Assembly: GCF_000426865.1 (NCBI RefSeq)
Contig: NZ_AUGE01000031.1
Location: forward strand, 1 to 38,985
DNA: 38,985 nucleotides
Direction: 5' to 3'
Source: Citrifermentans bremense R1
GTDB lineage: Bacteria; Desulfobacterota; Desulfuromonadia; Geobacterales; Geobacteraceae
Shown: positions 8,210-17,858 of the stretch, piece by piece
Numbering within the stretch: the first letter of the stretch is position 1
Layout of the letters: each line of letters opens with the position of its first letter
Translations under genes and position numbers: made by a program
Notes under the pieces: model-generated
Databases searched by the model: none
Told to the model about the DNA's origin: nothing
Seen by the model: the letters and a program-made list of their open reading frames with translations, nothing else

Positions 8210-10261
8210 CTAGCTCTCATCTTCCTGTGTGCAGAAGTACTCTATCGTCTTCTGGGCGCAGGTGCGGCAGTAGCCGAGCTTGCCGAGCATGGTGACGATC
8301 ATGCGGTCGTAGAGCTTCTGATTCTCCTCGTTGGTCCGGTTGGCCAGGGCGCCGATCAGGCTCCCTGCGCCGGCGATGTCGGATTTGAGCCGCACGTCGG
8401 TTACCGCCTTCACCAGCTCCAGGTTGTCCATGAAGTCGTAGCTCGGGTCCACGGAAATCTTCTGACCGTAGATCTTGCGGATCGAGGTCCTGAAAGACGC
8501 CCGCTGCTCCTCGGTCTTGAGCCCTATGCGCTCCTCGACGCTCTTCACGTAGCGCTCGTCGATCTTCAACGCCTTCAGCTCGCCGGTCTGGGGATCCTTG
8601 TACTTCCACATCCGGTCCGGCCCCAGGTTCTCGGCGTCAATCCCGATGATCATGTTGACGTAGTTCTGCACGTCCTTTTTGATGGCGAATGGCTCATCCA
8701 TGTAGGCGTTGAACATCTCGGTCATGATCCGCTCGCGGTAGAGCTGCTTCCCTGTCTTCAGATCCTCCAGGTATTTGGCCCGCTCGTTGGGCTCCACCAC
8801 GTAGTCGAGCACCACCCGCTCCAAGCTCCTGAAGACGTCGTAGGCCACCATGCAGCGCCCCTCGTTGGTCTCCGAGCTCTCTTTGAGGATCTGGATGCTG
8901 CGCCCAAGGCTCCTGTGCCCCAGACCGCGCTGCCCGAAGCGCTTGGTGATGTCAGGCTCCTGTCCAAGGGTGTCGATCACCTCGGCCAGCGCCTTGATGC
9001 TCTTCTCGCCGGCGACCTCGCCAGCCGCAAGCTTCATTGTCTCAATGGGAGTGAGCTTCTCACTCCTGGGAAGCCTGGTCAGCACCACGCCGACGGAAGC
9101 TGCATAGTTGAGGTTCGGGTCCTGGTGCAAAACTTCCCGGGTCAGAGTGGTCTTGGAGTCGCTCCCGATGGCGTAGCCGGTGAGCCCTTCCTGCATCCGG
9201 TAGTTGGTGTTGTGCGAGACGTAGCAGATCCTGCAGCGGTCGACGATAGGTGCTTCTTCCTTCTCCGCCAGGAAACGGTTGAACTCGGAGTTGTTGCTGG
9301 TGGCGATGATCATGGAGTCGATCGGCCACTTGTAGCCGTCGATCTCGATGGCGCGGTTCTGGATCACCCCGAGGTACACCTGGACCAAGTCCTTCTTGTT
9401 CTTGAAGATCTCGTCGCTGAAATGCACGCCACCCCCGGCCACGCGCGCCAGTGCTCCGCGGCGCAGGTCGAAGCGGTACGGGTTGTTGGTATCGGAGAGG
9501 TGCAAAAGCCTCTGTATAGATTCCTCTCCCAAAAGGTCCACAGCCGACGAGGTGATCTTATCCTTGGCCGGGTATTTGCCGGTGAGGGTGCCGAGGCTCT
9601 CGCTCATCGGAACAGGCATGATGGCGATGCTCTCCAGGATCTTGTCAACGTCGTTGTCCAGGTAGTCCCGGATCTCGTTCAGTATGTAACCGGTGCTGGC
9701 GCCAAGCGGCCGGTAGTTGCGGTAGAGGGTGTCCAACTCGGCCTCGGAGAAACCCTGCTCAGCGATGAAACGGCGGCTCTCGTCCGGGTCCTCGAAGAGG
9801 TTCATCGCCAGGATCATCGGGTCCTCGTAGGTCTCCGAGTCGATTTCCCGGATCCTGCCGTAGTTGCCGAGCCGGTCCATATTGAGGAACCGGAAGCTGT
9901 ATTTGCGGTTTTTCCCCTGGAGGAAGTTCCGGTACTTGCCGCACAAGAACTCGACGAAAAAGGTCTTGCCGTTGCCCGGCTCGCCCACCAGGACGAAGGC
10001 CATCTCCTTACTGGACCCCCCTTCAGCTGCATCCTTGACGAAGGAGACGAAACTGTTGATCTCGTCGTACATCCCGATGGTGTGCTTGCGGCCGGTCCGG
10101 AAGATGTTGAAATCGTAGGTCGTCTTGCCGTTGACGACCACCTTTTCGAAACCCGGCTCCAGGATCATGCGGATGATCCCCTGGAAGGCGTTCTCAAAGA
10201 CCCTTTCTCCCGCCTTGACGGCGGCCAGGTGTTGACGGAGCGTTTCGTTCTTCGCAGTCAT
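8210..10261 (-). CDS. prkA: PrkA AAA+ serine protein kinase (YeaG-type)
   Basis: A 683-residue protein matching PrkA/YeaG in length and layout. The N-terminal AAA_PrkA domain has Walker A GEPGNGKT at 93-100, and a C-terminal kinase-like region ends in a cysteine pair (CRTC) close to the terminus. PrkA phosphorylates proteins on serine in B. subtilis and acts with YeaH in starvation adaptation in enteric bacteria; protease-like activity has also been proposed for the family. It is the first gene of the operon prkA-yeaH-spoVR-prkA2. The start has CCCTCC on the plus strand (GGAGGG in the mRNA) five bases away and a strong sigma-70-like promoter about 65 bases upstream. Confidence 0.93.
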   Translation of the reverse strand: MTAKNETLRQHLAAVKAGERVFENAFQGIIRMILEPGFEKVVVNGKTTYDFNIFRTGRKHTIGMYDEINSFVSFVKDAAEGGSSKEMAFVLVGEPGNGKTFFVEFLCGKYRNFLQGKNRKYSFRFLNMDRLGNYGRIREIDSETYEDPMILAMNLFEDPDESRRFIAEQGFSEAELDTLYRNYRPLGASTGYILNEIRDYLDNDVDKILESIAIMPVPMSESLGTLTGKYPAKDKITSSAVDLLGEESIQRLLHLSDTNNPYRFDLRRGALARVAGGGVHFSDEIFKNKKDLVQVYLGVIQNRAIEIDGYKWPIDSMIIATSNNSEFNRFLAEKEEAPIVDRCRICYVSHNTNYRMQEGLTGYAIGSDSKTTLTREVLHQDPNLNYAASVGVVLTRLPRSEKLTPIETMKLAAGEVAGEKSIKALAEVIDTLGQEPDITKRFGQRGLGHRSLGRSIQILKESSETNEGRCMVAYDVFRSLERVVLDYVVEPNERAKYLEDLKTGKQLYRERIMTEMFNAYMDEPFAIKKDVQNYVNMIIGIDAENLGPDRMWKYKDPQTGELKALKIDERYVKSVEERIGLKTEEQRASFRTSIRKIYGQKISVDPSYDFMDNLELVKAVTDVRLKSDIAGAGSLIGALANRTNEENQKLYDRMIVTMLGKLGYCRTCAQKTIEYFCTQEDES

Positions 10262-10326
10262 GGTGTCCCTCCGCGTTCTTTACGTATGGTGCGGTTCTCT
10301 CTCATTGGTTTTGGCATCCAAGAAAA

Positions 10327-10356
10327 ATTATACGCCCGGCAAAAGTTTTTTGGCAA
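10327..10356 (-). promoter_or_regulatory. sigma-70-type promoter of the prkA operon
   Basis: Read on the minus strand, TTGCCA (10351-10356) and a perfect TATAAT (10327-10332) are separated by 18 bases. The -10 box lies about 65 bases before the prkA start codon. This is one of the best promoter matches in the window. Confidence 0.7.
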
Positions 10357-10433
10357 AGTCTTTACTGGCGGGGCTCTATGCACCTAGCCCCCTGCTGAAA
10401 ATTAGGCGTCAGCATGAATAAGCAAGGCTAGTG

Positions 10434-10464
10434 TTGCGCATACATTAGAATTGAGCTAATGTAT
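10434..10464 (+). promoter_or_regulatory. promoter-like pair overlapped by a 9-bp palindrome
   Basis: TTGCGC (10434-10439) and TAATGT (10457-10462) are 17 bases apart. ATACATTAG at 10440-10448 and CTAATGTAT at 10456-10464 form a perfect inverted repeat around a 7-base centre and cover the spacer and -10 box. This is where a repressor dimer would block the promoter of the downstream lipoprotein gene. Regulator unknown. Confidence 0.45.
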
Positions 10465-10610
10465 TGTACCCGGACCTGCTACATGTGCAAGAGGAGGGAA
10501 TTCGCATGGGCCAATAAAATCAAGGTCCTTTTCTTTTCCCAGCCCTTTGATACCATTGAGCACTGCTGGGCGAGGTGGCTTTTAATTAGAAGGTAGAGCA
10601 GGAGGCAAAC

Positions 10611-11234
10611 ATGAAAGGAAAACTTCTCGGACTGGTGCTTGTGGGGCTGCTGCTGGTCATGGCCGGATGCGGCGGGGGGAACGACGAACGCCCGATCATC
10701 GAGACCACGATACCAAGCGACATCGACGTGGACGCGCATGTCGTCGATTCAGGAGGGTTCCTGACCTTGACAGCTGCGTCGCCCGTCAACGGCGTCTTGG
10801 CCGGTGTGAATCCCGGCAACGACGACGTGTACCGCGCGTTCCTGCAGTTCCCGCTCGCCACGGTCCCCCTGAATGCCCGGATTCGTTCCGCCCAGCTCGG
10901 CATCGTGATACGTGATTTGACTGTGCTGCCTCCGACGGTGAACGTACGGATAAGGATCGATCTAGTATCCTTCGCCCCGCCCGTTGTGGCTACCGATTTC
11001 GACCAGCTGTCGTCGCTGGGAAGCGTCATCTCCCGCCCGATCTCGTCGATTGACGTCAACAGCGAGGTCGTGGTCGACGTGACACCGCTCATGGTGGAAG
11101 CCCAGATCCAGAAACTCAAGTTCTTCCAGGTGCGCATATCCCAGGAGGACGACCTCACCACCCCAGCCCCTGGAAGGATCAGAATAGACGAGACCAACGA
11201 GAACCCGCCGCTGCTTACCGTTGTGTACGACTAG
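10611..11234 (+). CDS. predicted lipoprotein with DNRLRE/CBM-like beta domain
   Basis: A 207-residue exported protein. Residues 1-19 are a lipoprotein signal ending in a lipobox, LVMAGC, with C20 as the acylated cysteine, followed by GGGND. The rest is a beta-rich domain containing the pattern YRAFLQFPLATVPLNARIRSAQLGI, typical of DNRLRE-type domains of secreted proteins that often contact polysaccharide or the cell surface. AGGAGG lies five bases before the ATG. It stands alone between divergent prkA and convergent HD-GYP genes. Lipoprotein call is firm; the domain assignment is by pattern only and the function is unknown. Confidence 0.75.
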   Translation: MKGKLLGLVLVGLLLVMAGCGGGNDERPIIETTIPSDIDVDAHVVDSGGFLTLTAASPVNGVLAGVNPGNDDVYRAFLQFPLATVPLNARIRSAQLGIVIRDLTVLPPTVNVRIRIDLVSFAPPVVATDFDQLSSLGSVISRPISSIDVNSEVVVDVTPLMVEAQIQKLKFFQVRISQEDDLTTPAPGRIRIDETNENPPLLTVVYD

Positions 11235-11258
11235 CTTCAGTTCTTGCGGCAGGGATGA

Positions 11259-12695
11259 CTAGTAGAAATAGCGGCTCACATCGAGGTCGTAGAGGTAGGG
11301 GTCGAGGGTGGCGGAAATGGTCCTGAAACAGGTCGGATGGCCTAAGTCGATGATCTCCCCCTCGACCTCGCGCCCTTTGGCGTCGGCGATGATGCGCACG
11401 CGGGGGCTATCCCACTGGGTGGGGTCCGCGCTGTTCCCCACGACAACCGCCAACTCCTTGCTGTCGAGAAGCAGCAAGGAACCGATGGCATGTATGCCGA
11501 TGCAGTTAATGAAGAGCTTCAAAAGCGGCTGGTCGTACGCCGTTCCCGCCTGGGCGAGCATCACCCTGAGCGCCTTGTGGGGGGGATAGGCGTTCCTGCC
11601 GCTGACCCGGGACGAGGTAAGCCCGTCATAACAGTCCGCGATGTTGATGATCCTGCCGAAGAGGCTGAGCCTTTGGTAGGGAAAACGCGGATACCCCGAA
11701 AAATCCGCCTGCAGATGGTGCTCAAAGATCCCGGTGATGATCCGGGAGGAAAGGGCATCGAATCCCTTCAGCTTCATCACCTTCTTCACGCCGTAAAGAA
11801 CGTGGTTCTCCATGATGCGCCGTTCCTCGCGCGTCAGCGCGCTAGGCTTGTCCAGTATCTCCTTGGAGACGTCGGCTTTGCCCAAATCGTGGAACAGCGC
11901 GGCGAGCCCCAGTTCGCAGAGATGGAACTTGGACATGCCGAGCCTTTTGCCCATCACCAACGAGAGGATGCAGACGTTGGCGGCATGGTGCTGAGAGGAG
12001 CGGTCGTGGGAGCGCATGGTGCTGAGCCCGAGAAGGTCCGACTCGTGGCTGAAGAGCAGGTCGATCATCTGCTGCACCACCCGCTTCGACTCCCGAAGCC
12101 TCAGGCTCCGCCCGGCCGCCATCTGCGCCGCCACCTCGTCCATGGCGGCCAGCACCTTCTTGTACAGAGGGCGGGCCTTGAGGTTGTTCTCCTGCAACCG
12201 CACCGTGTCCGGAATCAGCACCTCGTCGTCGCGCAGTACCTCCACCTCGATATGGGCGACCATCCTCTGCTGCATCCCATCGAGAAGGCCGGTGTAAGCG
12301 TCGAGTAGCTCGGCGGCGTCCACCTCCCGCAAGGCGTAGACGAACCGGCGCAGGTCGTCCGCGCTCACCTCCGGCATGAAAGAGAGCCTTCCCACCAGAT
12401 TGCGCTTCATCTCCTCGATCACGTATCGCGGCGCCTCGAAATTGGCGATGTCCGGCTTGAGCCGCAGCTCGCCAAGGTAGAGGTGCCCTCCACGGAGCCT
12501 CAGCGAGGCGTCCTCGTTTCTACGGGCGATATCCCGCACCACCTTCAGCAGGTTGGCTAGCGGCAGGTCCAGCGCCGCGTGCCCTTCGCTGTAGTTACTG
12601 GAAGTCTTGAGCAGTATGAAGAGCTGCAGGACCAAGGCCTTGCCGAGGCTGGCCATCTCGTTGCTCAGGCTGTCGCGCTCTTTCTCAAGTTGCAT
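11259..12695 (-). CDS. HD-GYP-like domain protein with degenerate GYP motif
   Basis: A protein of 478 residues (ATG at 12695). The N-terminal half (about 1-200) is helical and unrecognised. The C-terminal half is an HD-GYP domain, the fold that hydrolyses cyclic di-GMP: HD metal pair in FHDLGK at 269-273, HH at about 326-327, and GYP at 334-336. The usual HHE-x-x-DGxGYP stretch reads HHLQADFSGYP, so an expected glutamate and the DG are altered and activity may be lost or changed. A GTG at 12701 overlaps the upstream stop codon, but GAGG lies seven bases before the ATG at 12695, which is therefore preferred. It is translationally coupled to the HEAT-repeat gene. Confidence 0.85.
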   Translation of the reverse strand: MQLEKERDSLSNEMASLGKALVLQLFILLKTSSNYSEGHAALDLPLANLLKVVRDIARRNEDASLRLRGGHLYLGELRLKPDIANFEAPRYVIEEMKRNLVGRLSFMPEVSADDLRRFVYALREVDAAELLDAYTGLLDGMQQRMVAHIEVEVLRDDEVLIPDTVRLQENNLKARPLYKKVLAAMDEVAAQMAAGRSLRLRESKRVVQQMIDLLFSHESDLLGLSTMRSHDRSSQHHAANVCILSLVMGKRLGMSKFHLCELGLAALFHDLGKADVSKEILDKPSALTREERRIMENHVLYGVKKVMKLKGFDALSSRIITGIFEHHLQADFSGYPRFPYQRLSLFGRIINIADCYDGLTSSRVSGRNAYPPHKALRVMLAQAGTAYDQPLLKLFINCIGIHAIGSLLLLDSKELAVVVGNSADPTQWDSPRVRIIADAKGREVEGEIIDLGHPTCFRTISATLDPYLYDLDVSRYFY

Positions 12696-12697
12696 GT

Positions 12698-14392
12698 TCA
12701 CACCTCGCCTGCATTACCGCTCCTCTTCGCCCGCGCGAGAGCCAGGGCGGCGATGGCCTGCTCCAAAAGATCCCTTACCTCGCCGGAACGCTTGCTGTTA
12801 CGCGCCTCCTGCAAAAGCGCCAAAGCCTGGCCGGTCTGCATCCGTACCAGCCCTGCCGCCGCCAACTGTGCGCTTTCCTTCTCGGCCGCCTTTTGAAACC
12901 AGAACTTTTTCAGCAGCATATCCCTGAACATGGGGAGCATCTCCTCGCCCCCCAGTTCCCCCAACGCCTCGTACACCGCCTTTTTCTCCGGCAACTCGCG
13001 ATTGGCGAACTCTTCCGCGGTGGTGAGCGCAGCGATAGGCTTGAGCGCGAAGGGGAGCTTCTCCCGCGCCAGGACCTGGAGCGCCTTGATGCGAAGCGCG
13101 CTGGAGTCGTCCCGCAGGTACTTGACGATGTACGCCTTCGCCTTGAGGTCTCCGGAGCGCTCCAGGTAGCCAAGCACCTCGCGCCGGATCCTCGCCTCCT
13201 TGTGGGGGATCAGCTTGATGATCATGTCCAGGGCCACTGGGGTTCCCACCAGTGAAAGAACGAGAACCATATTTCGTACCAGGTACCAGCGGGAATCGTT
13301 CAGGAAAGGAGCGAACACGGCGGGATTTTCGCGGCCGAGTTCAACCAGCACCTCGATGATCACCTTGCGCACCTTGAGCTTCTCCACCCTTCCCAGCAGC
13401 TCGCAGATCGCCCCGAGCGAGGGCAAGCCAAAGATATGTAGAAGTTCCTTCAGCTCCTGGTGCGTCACCGCCTCGCTGCCGTCCAAAGTCTCCTGCAGTA
13501 CCTGCACCGTCTGGAGGTCGAGTATGCCGGCAAGGGCCTCGGCTAAAAACTTTTGCTGTTCCGGCAGGGTGGATCCCAGCTTCATCAACTGGTCCATGAA
13601 CCGGATCAGTCGCAGCGCCTGCCCGATCTCGCCGGCGAGGAACATGTTGGTGGTGAGGTTTCCCATGATCCCGACGAAATCCCAGAATATGACCGGTTCC
13701 TTCACCCCGGCCAGGATGGCGGAGAGGATGTTGACCACGTCGTCGAGGCCATTTCTGCGAGCCTCGACCTGCCGGGCCTTTCTGAGCCATTTCTCCTCTT
13801 CGCCGGTCAGCATGAGCAGGTGCTTGGGAATCATCCTCGGCTGGGGTGGGATCTGCTGGGCCAGCGCCTGGTACACCCTGGTCACCGCCGCCTGCTGGGA
13901 CCCCGGTTCGGTCAGGTCCACCTCGAGGTGCCCCTCGATAAAGTCCTCCTCAAGTAGATAGCGCAGGTGCGGGAGATCCCTCTCCCAAAGCTGGGTCACC
14001 ACGTCCTCGTCGCTCGTGCCCAGTTCGAAACCCGCCACCCCGACGAATGCCATCAGCTCACTCGATTCCACCCCCGGCAGGAAAAACAGCGCCCTGATGC
14101 CGTCCGCGTACATGCGGCAGGCCATGCTCTCCTTGGGGTCCTGGTTCTGGTAGATGTCCTTCCCCTTGTACCGCAGGACGAAAGGTTCCACGTCGAGGGG
14201 GAACTCTCCGTATTGGTCCAGGTGCCCCGTCATCTTGCCGTTCAGGTCGTCCGTGAAACCGATCAGTATCGGGTTGTTAGGCAGGTAGATCCGGAGCGCC
14301 TTCGAGGTCTTCACCATGGCGATCATGACCAGGTTAGCCGAGGCGTACTCTTCCTTGCTAACCTCTTCGTGCTGCCTTCCCGGGTTGGCCAT
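12698..14392 (-). CDS. HEAT-repeat protein coupled to the HD-GYP gene
   Basis: A 564-residue cytoplasmic protein. The N-terminal 200 residues are unrecognised but repeat the style of the downstream HD-GYP partner's N-terminus (early segments on KTSKALRIYLPNNP and reach-through to LLEEDFIEGHLEVDL). The C-terminal half (about 320-560) is a run of helical pairs with HEAT-like spacing (SRWYLVRNMVLVLSLVGTP, HKEARIRREVLGYLERSGD, DDSSALRIKALQVLAREK). Such arrays bind partner proteins. The start at 14392 has GAGG five bases upstream; an earlier ATG at 14434 lacks a ribosome site. It overlaps the HD-GYP gene by a few bases, so the two products probably work together. Confidence 0.8.
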   Translation of the reverse strand: MANPGRQHEEVSKEEYASANLVMIAMVKTSKALRIYLPNNPILIGFTDDLNGKMTGHLDQYGEFPLDVEPFVLRYKGKDIYQNQDPKESMACRMYADGIRALFFLPGVESSELMAFVGVAGFELGTSDEDVVTQLWERDLPHLRYLLEEDFIEGHLEVDLTEPGSQQAAVTRVYQALAQQIPPQPRMIPKHLLMLTGEEEKWLRKARQVEARRNGLDDVVNILSAILAGVKEPVIFWDFVGIMGNLTTNMFLAGEIGQALRLIRFMDQLMKLGSTLPEQQKFLAEALAGILDLQTVQVLQETLDGSEAVTHQELKELLHIFGLPSLGAICELLGRVEKLKVRKVIIEVLVELGRENPAVFAPFLNDSRWYLVRNMVLVLSLVGTPVALDMIIKLIPHKEARIRREVLGYLERSGDLKAKAYIVKYLRDDSSALRIKALQVLAREKLPFALKPIAALTTAEEFANRELPEKKAVYEALGELGGEEMLPMFRDMLLKKFWFQKAAEKESAQLAAAGLVRMQTGQALALLQEARNSKRSGEVRDLLEQAIAALALARAKRSGNAGEV

Positions 14393-14590
14393 GCGATCCT
14401 CTATATTTTTCTCGTGTCTAGTTTTTTGCCGCATTTACTCATGAATGTGAAGAAGGGGGTGACGGAAATCTGACGCTGATCGGCCGAAATCCCCGGTAGT
14501 ATACGCAGATGCAAAAATTGTGTAAAGCCGGAGGATTAATGAAAGGAAAAAGCTGCGACCGCTTGGGAACCAGGAGAAGCAAGCTGCCGA

Positions 14591-14623
14591 TAAAAAAGGG
14601 AGCCGGCACTGGGGCCGGCTCCC
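14591..14623 (-). terminator. intrinsic terminator of groEL
   Basis: On the minus strand a perfect 10-bp GC-rich stem (14598-14607 with 14614-14623, loop of 6) is followed directly by six T residues. It lies about 30 bases after the groEL stop codon. Confidence 0.9.
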
Positions 14624-14653
14624 TTCATTTTTGCTGCGGGTTTCTGGGCAGGA

Positions 14654-16318
<1,665 letters not shown>

Positions 16319-16370
16319 TTAATGAATTGTGGCGAAATTGCGCTGCCTCCCGGCTGACCGGGGACGGTGA

Positions 16371-16661
16371 TTACTTCTCGACTACGCCGAGGATGTCATC
16401 CTCGCGCATGATGAGGAAGTCCTCCCCTTCGAGCTTCACTTCGCTTCCTGCATACTTGCCGAACAGCACCTTGTCACCCACCTTCAGGTCGATCGGGTAC
16501 ACCTTGCCGTCCTCGCCCCTCTTCCCGTTGCCAACTGCCACCACTTCGCCCTGCTGGGGCTTTTCCTTGGCGGTTTCCGGGATATAAAGCCCACCGGCGG
16601 TCATGGTAGCTTCCTCAACCCTCTTCACGATGATACGGTCCTGCAGCGGTCTAAGATTCAT
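16371..16661 (-). CDS. groES: co-chaperonin GroES (10 kDa)
   Basis: A 96-residue GroES. It begins [18 protein letters not shown] and has the mobile loop region with [13 protein letters not shown] that docks on GroEL and the [14 protein letters not shown] roof segment. The heptameric lid closes the GroEL cavity during each ATP cycle. AAGGAG lies seven bases upstream of the ATG. First gene of the operon, with CIRCE in its leader. Confidence 0.99.
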   Translation of the reverse strand: MNLRPLQDRIIVKRVEEATMTAGGLYIPETAKEKPQQGEVVAVGNGKRGEDGKVYPIDLKVGDKVLFGKYAGSEVKLEGEDFLIMREDDILGVVEK

Positions 16662-16712
16662 GCTTGCTCTCCTTTCTGCGAGATCCTCGATCTCCGGTAA
16701 TTGAAAAAAATA

Positions 16713-16739
16713 TTAGCACTCAAAACTGCTGAGTGCTAA
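16713..16739 (-). promoter_or_regulatory. CIRCE operator (HrcA binding site)
   Basis: TTAGCACTC (16713-16721), nine bases, GAGTGCTAA (16731-16739): a perfect match to the CIRCE inverted repeat. It lies between the groES promoter and start codon. In bacteria with this site the HrcA repressor keeps groESL low until heat shock. The hrcA gene is not in this window. Confidence 0.95.
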
Positions 16740-16748
16740 GGCCTGCTA

Positions 16749-16777
16749 AATATAAACAGCATGGTCCTAAAAATCAA
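16749..16777 (-). promoter_or_regulatory. sigma-70-type promoter of groESL
   Basis: On the minus strand TTGATT (16772-16777) and TATATT (16749-16754) are 17 bases apart. The -10 box lies just upstream of CIRCE, so HrcA bound at CIRCE would sit over the transcription start region. Confidence 0.7.
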
Positions 16778-16819
16778 GGGTAGAAGGAAAAATAAAATTC
16801 ACCCCCCGCGCGTGGCGTC

Positions 16820-17092
16820 TCACCACTTCCTTTTAGCAAGCTCCTCGGCATAAAACTTCTGGTACAGGATCTCCCATTCCCGGCTGCCGGGCACCTTGGC
16901 CTGACTGTAGGAGGCCAGCTTCGCCCTCACCGCCTGGTCGACCTGTTCCATCACCGAGAAGAACCCCTCGATGGAGCCCTTGACGGCATCCAGCGCGCGC
17001 CGCTCGTCCGGGAAGTCGGCGAGGTCGTCGCGCCAGAGCTTGTCGTAGATCCTGTGGGCGATATGGGAAATGCGGTCTTCGCTGATATGCAT
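16820..17092 (-). CDS. DUF507 family protein (second of a pair)
   Basis: A 90-residue helical protein of the DUF507 family, function unknown. It begins MHISEDRISHIAHRIYDKLW, the family's N-terminal pattern, and is rich in charged and hydrophobic heptads. AAGGAG lies five bases before the ATG. It follows a related DUF507 gene by 32 bases on the same strand and lies just upstream of the groES promoter. The pair probably arose by duplication and may form a heterodimer, which is inference. Confidence 0.75.
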   Translation of the reverse strand: MHISEDRISHIAHRIYDKLWRDDLADFPDERRALDAVKGSIEGFFSVMEQVDQAVRAKLASYSQAKVPGSREWEILYQKFYAEELAKRKW

Positions 17093-17124
17093 GGAGTCTC
17101 CTTTCGATTCGGCCGCGCGGCGGG

Positions 17125-17406
17125 TTAGAGGACGATCTTGCGTTCCTTGGCCAGTTTCTCCTTGATCATTCGCAGCATCTTGTGCCGGTCGATCCCCTCC
17201 CCTCCGACCGCCTTCAGGGTCTGCTCAAGCAGCGCCTCGGCGTCGCGCTCCAATGCCTCCTCAAGCCTCAGGTCCTCGGCTATGGCCGACTTGATGCCGG
17301 CCAACACGGCCGCACGTCCCTGTTTTTGCTCCACGAGTTGGGCACGTTCCAGGTCGCCCAGCACCTTTTCCGCCAGGCGTGCGATCTGCTCTTCCTTAAG
17401 GCGCAT
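17125..17406 (-). CDS. DUF507 family protein (first of a pair)
   Basis: A 93-residue helical DUF507 protein that begins MRLKEEQIARLAEKVLGDLE. The start at 17406 is chosen because GGAGG lies four bases upstream and because a good promoter (TTGCAA at 17464-17469, TACAAT at 17442-17447 on the minus strand, 16-base spacer) would start the transcript inside any longer frame. Function unknown; it is co-transcribed with the second DUF507 gene. Confidence 0.78.
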   Translation of the reverse strand: MRLKEEQIARLAEKVLGDLERAQLVEQKQGRAAVLAGIKSAIAEDLRLEEALERDAEALLEQTLKAVGGEGIDRHKMLRMIKEKLAKERKIVL

Positions 17407-17441
17407 CTTTCCTCCCGGTCGCTGCGAAAATTGGTGGGCGC

Positions 17442-17469
17442 ATTGTACGACAAAGGCCCAAAATTGCAA
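17442..17469 (-). promoter_or_regulatory. promoter of the DUF507 pair
   Basis: Minus-strand TTGCAA (17464-17469) and TACAAT (17442-17447), spacer 16. The expected transcript start is about 30 bases before the ATG at 17406. It is back to back with the 6S RNA promoter. Confidence 0.55.
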
Positions 17470-17516
17470 CCTATTTACCCGGGGATTTCTCCTACAAAGG
17501 ATTAGACAAATCGCTC

Positions 17517-17545
17517 TTGATTTCTCATTTTGTCGGTACTACAAT
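17517..17545 (+). promoter_or_regulatory. promoter of the 6S RNA
   Basis: TTGATT (17517-17522) and TACAAT (17540-17545) with the ideal 17-base spacer, placing the transcript start near 17552. No ribosome site or reading frame follows, in keeping with an RNA gene. Confidence 0.75.
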
Positions 17546-17551
17546 GCAGCC

Positions 17552-17745
17552 ACTTACTTAGCTCTCTCTGCCCTGTCCGTGAGGTTACTAACGCCCCTGC
17601 GGAATAATTTATTGAACGGGCGACTGTTTCGACCGTGGTGAGCTGCCCCATTGCGCGGGAATTGCCTAAAGCGGTCCACAGGAGCCCACCTGAATGGGAA
17701 CTCGCTGTGAGGCCCCCGAAACCAACGGCACGGCGGAGAGAGTAG
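17552..17745 (+). ncRNA. ssrS: 6S RNA (RNA polymerase regulator)
   Basis: A non-coding transcript of about 190 bases with the 6S layout. The ends form an 11-bp closing stem (CTCTCTCTGCC at 17562-17572 with GGCGGAGAGAG at 17732-17742), extended inward by GU-CCGU and GGTT pairs. The centre has blocks like those of E. coli 6S: CCCCTG followed by an A/T-rich stretch on the 5' side, and GGTGAGC on the 3' side, with a small hairpin on the 3' side. 6S RNA mimics an open promoter and binds sigma-70 RNA polymerase in stationary phase. The exact 5' and 3' ends are estimates. The assignment is by structure and motif, not by search. Confidence 0.75.
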
Positions 17746-17759
17746 TTGCAGGCAGCACC

Positions 17760-17789
17760 AGGGGAACCCAACGGTTCCCCTATTTTTTT
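17760..17789 (+). terminator. intrinsic terminator after the 6S RNA
   Basis: GGGGAACC (17761-17768) pairs with GGTTCCCC (17773-17780) over a 4-base loop, followed by TATTTTTTT. It ends the 6S transcript before the RNase Z-like gene, which then needs its own promoter or read-through. Confidence 0.88.
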
Positions 17790-17858
17790 GGCTTGCGCCG
17801 CAGCATTAAAGGTTATATAGCAGACGGGACCGCACCCAAACTTGAAGGAGCCCGCGCC

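Larger units (their letters stand above)
10262..10610. other. divergent intergenic region (349 bases)
   Basis: No gene of normal size fits here. It holds the minus-strand prkA promoter on the left, and a palindrome overlapping a plus-strand promoter-like pair on the right. At 10491-10517 a strong ribosome site (GAGGAGGG) precedes a three-codon frame, ATG GGC CAA TAA, which may be chance. Confidence 0.5.

Noticed and set aside
10506..10517. Three-codon leader peptide with strong ribosome site before the lipoprotein gene
   Set aside because: Too short to judge; no attenuator-like hairpin with T-run follows.
17694..17858. Longer RNase Z-like protein starting at 17694
   Set aside because: The extra part covers the end of the 6S RNA and its terminator; the ATG at 17859 has a proper ribosome site.
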